A stretch of 7,369 bases of DNA from Nitrospira sp. GTDB taxonomy: Bacteria > Nitrospirota > Nitrospiria > Nitrospirales > Nitrospiraceae. The translations under genes were made by a program, and so were the position numbers. Below the pieces are notes generated by a model. That model ran no database searches. It worked only from the letters and a program-made list of their open reading frames with translations, and had not been told where the DNA came from. The number at the start of each line of letters is the position of its first letter. Position 1 is the first letter of the stretch. The stretch covers positions 1 through 7,369 of the forward strand of contig JABMDH010000136.1 of assembly GCA_015904075.1 (NCBI GenBank), in the 5' to 3' direction. This document shows, one piece after another, positions 6,408-7,369 of the stretch.

Positions 6408-6828
6408 GAAATTTGTCTCTGTTCGCACAATCGCACCGGTGCTGTTGGGTTGTGCGGTGCTGATGATTGGGGCTGGGTGTGTTGATTCACCCGTCTGGGC
6501 TCAGAGCGTGTCGGGTGTCCGGGGATTCAGCGGCGGCGTGGCGCCGCTGGTCAGATTTCCCGGGGGGAGTCTCTACATCGACAATCAGGGAACGCAGGGC
6601 TTTCTCTATGCGCCGGTCCAAGGTTTCCAAACATTCAATTTCCGCAACCCGACCACGGGTCAGGCCTGGAGTGGAGCAGTCGGGACCATGGGGCCGCAGC
6701 TTTCCATCGGGCTGATTCAGGGAGGCAACCAATCCGGGAATCCACTCGTCTTGCCAGGTCCCCCACGCCAAACGGCGCCTCTGCTTCCCATTCAATCCAC
6801 GCTCGACGACTTCAACGATTTTCCATAG
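6406..6828 (+). CDS. Small exported protein or lipoprotein of unknown function
   Basis: I do not recognise this 140-residue protein. It begins with a clear export signal: MKFVSVR, then a hydrophobic core to about residue 24. Two processing sites compete. One is a loose lipobox, IGAG before C25; the other is a signal-peptidase-I-like site, PVWA before Q33 (Val at -3, Ala at -1). The mature part is small, rich in Gly, Pro, Gln and Phe, with alternating hydrophobic stretches such as GSLYIDNQGTQGFLYAP at 54-70 and QLSIGLIQGG at 98-107 that suggest beta strands. It ends in an acidic DDFNDFP tail. I chose ATG 6406 because it gives a compact signal peptide and GAGGTGAT (6388-6395) lies upstream. GTG 6391 and ATG 6394 are in-frame alternatives, and ATG 6394 would fit a leaderless transcript from the predicted promoter. 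It is divergent from the TolC operon, so a cell-envelope role is possible. Confidence 0.75.
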   Translation: MKFVSVRTIAPVLLGCAVLMIGAGCVDSPVWAQSVSGVRGFSGGVAPLVRFPGGSLYIDNQGTQGFLYAPVQGFQTFNFRNPTTGQAWSGAVGTMGPQLSIGLIQGGNQSGNPLVLPGPPRQTAPLLPIQSTLDDFNDFP

Positions 6829-6842
6829 CTGCGTTCAGAAAG

Positions 6843-6873
6843 GTTAAGGCTGAGGTTCAGGCCGAGGGTCGAG
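6843..6873 (+). repeat. Degenerate hexanucleotide tandem repeat, GYYNAG-like
   Basis: Four hexamers follow without a gap: GTTAAG (6843-6848), GCTGAG (6849-6854), GTTCAG (6855-6860) and GCCGAG (6861-6866). A fifth, GTCGAG (6868-6873), follows after one extra G. All begin with G and end with AG, with pyrimidines at positions 2 and 3. The run starts 14 bases after the stop codon of the exported-protein gene. Confidence 0.55.
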
Positions 6874-7030
6874 GGTTTCAAAGTCCGTCGTCTATAAACC
6901 TACAAGAGTTCCAGCTCTCAAATCTTCAAAGTTCAAACGTGCCAGAGTTGGCGTCTCTGTGTCCCTCAATCAGATGGTTCAGGACAGACTCTCTACTACG
7001 ACCCGCGGTTTAGGAAAGCTTTTCGGCAAT

Positions 7031-7129
7031 CCCACTCCAACTCACTCAGGCTCACTCAAGCCTATCCCACCAAGGGTTTGGGCGACTTCATATCTTTGGC
7101 TGGAATGGGCCTGAGTGAGGTGGAATGAG
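7031..7129. repeat. Large imperfect inverted repeat built of about 10-bp modules
   Basis: The left arm reads as decamers CCCACTCCAA, CTCACTCAGG and CTCACTCAAG (7031-7060). The right arm holds related decamers on the other strand: CTGAGTGAGG (7111-7120) between TGGAATGGGC (7101-7110) and TGGAATGAGG (7121-7130). Positions 7031-7050 match the reverse complement of 7110-7129 at 17 of 20 bases. Including 7051-7062 with 7098-7109 gives 26 of 32, with a loop of about 35 bases (7063-7097). No poly-T follows on either strand. Confidence 0.6.
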
Positions 7130-7137
7130 GTGGGCTT

Positions 7138-7156
7138 GAGCACAAAATGAGCACAA
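7138..7156 (+). repeat. Short direct repeat GAGCACAA
   Basis: GAGCACAA occurs at 7138-7145 and again at 7149-7156, an 11-bp period of about one helical turn. It directly abuts the modular inverted repeat and lies five bases from the stop codon of the Fic-like remnant. It could be a protein-binding site or chance. Confidence 0.4.
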
Positions 7157-7161
7157 TTCTC

Positions 7162-7369
7162 TTAGGTACGTTGAGGAAGGCAATCCTCTATGAATCTGGT
7201 CAGATCAGCGAAGTTTCCTTCGTCAGCGCTTTTCATTGCCGTTATGTAGGTGCTTCGAACGAGGTCGCCCAGAGGTGGCTCCGGTTGGTTGGACAGTCCA
7301 GGCCATTCCTTAAGTGGCGCCTGGCGAATTGCTGACTACGCGGCGGTCTGCCGTGTCGTCAGATGGTCA
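7162..7369 (-). pseudogene. Possible 3' remnant of a Fic-like protein gene (runs off right edge)
   Basis: Read on the minus strand, one frame is open from the window edge to TAA at 7164-7162 except for a single TAG at 7338-7336. After that stop, 57 codons end in a stretch RSTYITAMKSADEGNF followed by ADLTRFIEDCL. This resembles the usual C-terminal tail of Fic-domain proteins, including mobile mystery protein B, whose pattern is roughly R..Y..AL.aAD.Gn...L..F. The catalytic HPFxxGNGR motif of Fic proteins (AMP transferases and toxins) is not within the window, so the identification rests only on the tail. Upstream of the TAG the frame reads DHLTTRQTAA. It may be a broken gene, or the TAG may end a different gene. 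A plus-strand frame over 7147-7335 is the competing reading and looks less protein-like. Confidence 0.3.

Larger units (their letters stand above)
6829..7161. other. Gene-free stretch with repeats
   Basis: No supported gene lies here on either strand. The stretch opens with a run of degenerate hexamers (6843-6873), continues with unstructured sequence to about 7010, and then holds a large imperfect inverted repeat (7031-7129) and a short direct repeat (7138-7156). No hairpin followed by a T-run was seen after the exported-protein gene. Confidence 0.6.

Noticed and set aside
7174..7189. Small hairpin GAGGA / TCCTC
   Set aside because: A five-base stem with a six-base loop and no T-tract is too weak to call a terminator.
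7147..7335. 62-codon plus-strand frame
   Set aside because: It has no convincing ribosome binding site and no recognisable domain, and the opposite strand in the same interval gives a more protein-like Fic-type tail.
6970..7367. 9-bp direct repeat TCAGATGGT at 6970-6978 and 7359-7367 as possible attachment or target duplication
   Set aside because: Nine bases in about 400 can recur by chance, and neither copy sits at the border of the hairpin or the gene remnant.

Overview
The window reads as a GC-rich, gene-dense bacterial chromosome. No rRNA, tRNA, CRISPR array, plasmid origin or complete mobile element was found. The UvrA reading, the Gram-negative outer-membrane export gene and GYYNAG-like intergenic hexamers would fit a Nitrospira-type organism. 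That assignment is an impression from the proteins, not something the sequence proves.

Positions 1-2463 (minus strand) hold most of uvrA, the ATPase subunit of the nucleotide-excision-repair nuclease. The gene runs off the left edge just after its second ABC signature. Diverging from it is a short plus-strand operon: a YbjQ/UPF0145 protein (2646-2966) and, nine bases later, an unrecognised soluble protein (2976-3551). The divergent spacer contains several short complementary segments.

A minus-strand operon fills 3571-6340. Read in transcription order it encodes a TolC-family outer-membrane channel, a CPBP (CAAX-protease/Rce1-like) membrane protein whose first catalytic glutamate is replaced by valine, and a small four-helix membrane protein resembling GlpM/DUF3147. 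An 11-bp perfect inverted repeat lies in the only sizeable gap of this operon. No inner-membrane pump or membrane-fusion gene is next to the TolC gene inside the window.

A very short divergent promoter region (about 65 bp) separates the TolC operon from a small exported or lipid-anchored protein on the plus strand (6406-6828). Its two predicted promoters overlap at their -10 boxes.

The right end (6829-7369) looks like accessory or decaying DNA. It holds a run of degenerate hexamers, a large imperfect inverted repeat built of about 10-bp modules, and what appears to be the C-terminal end of a Fic-like protein on the minus strand with an in-frame stop. I found no clear new multi-gene system. 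The best leads are the CPBP pseudo-protease in the TolC operon and the modular repeat beside the gene remnant.
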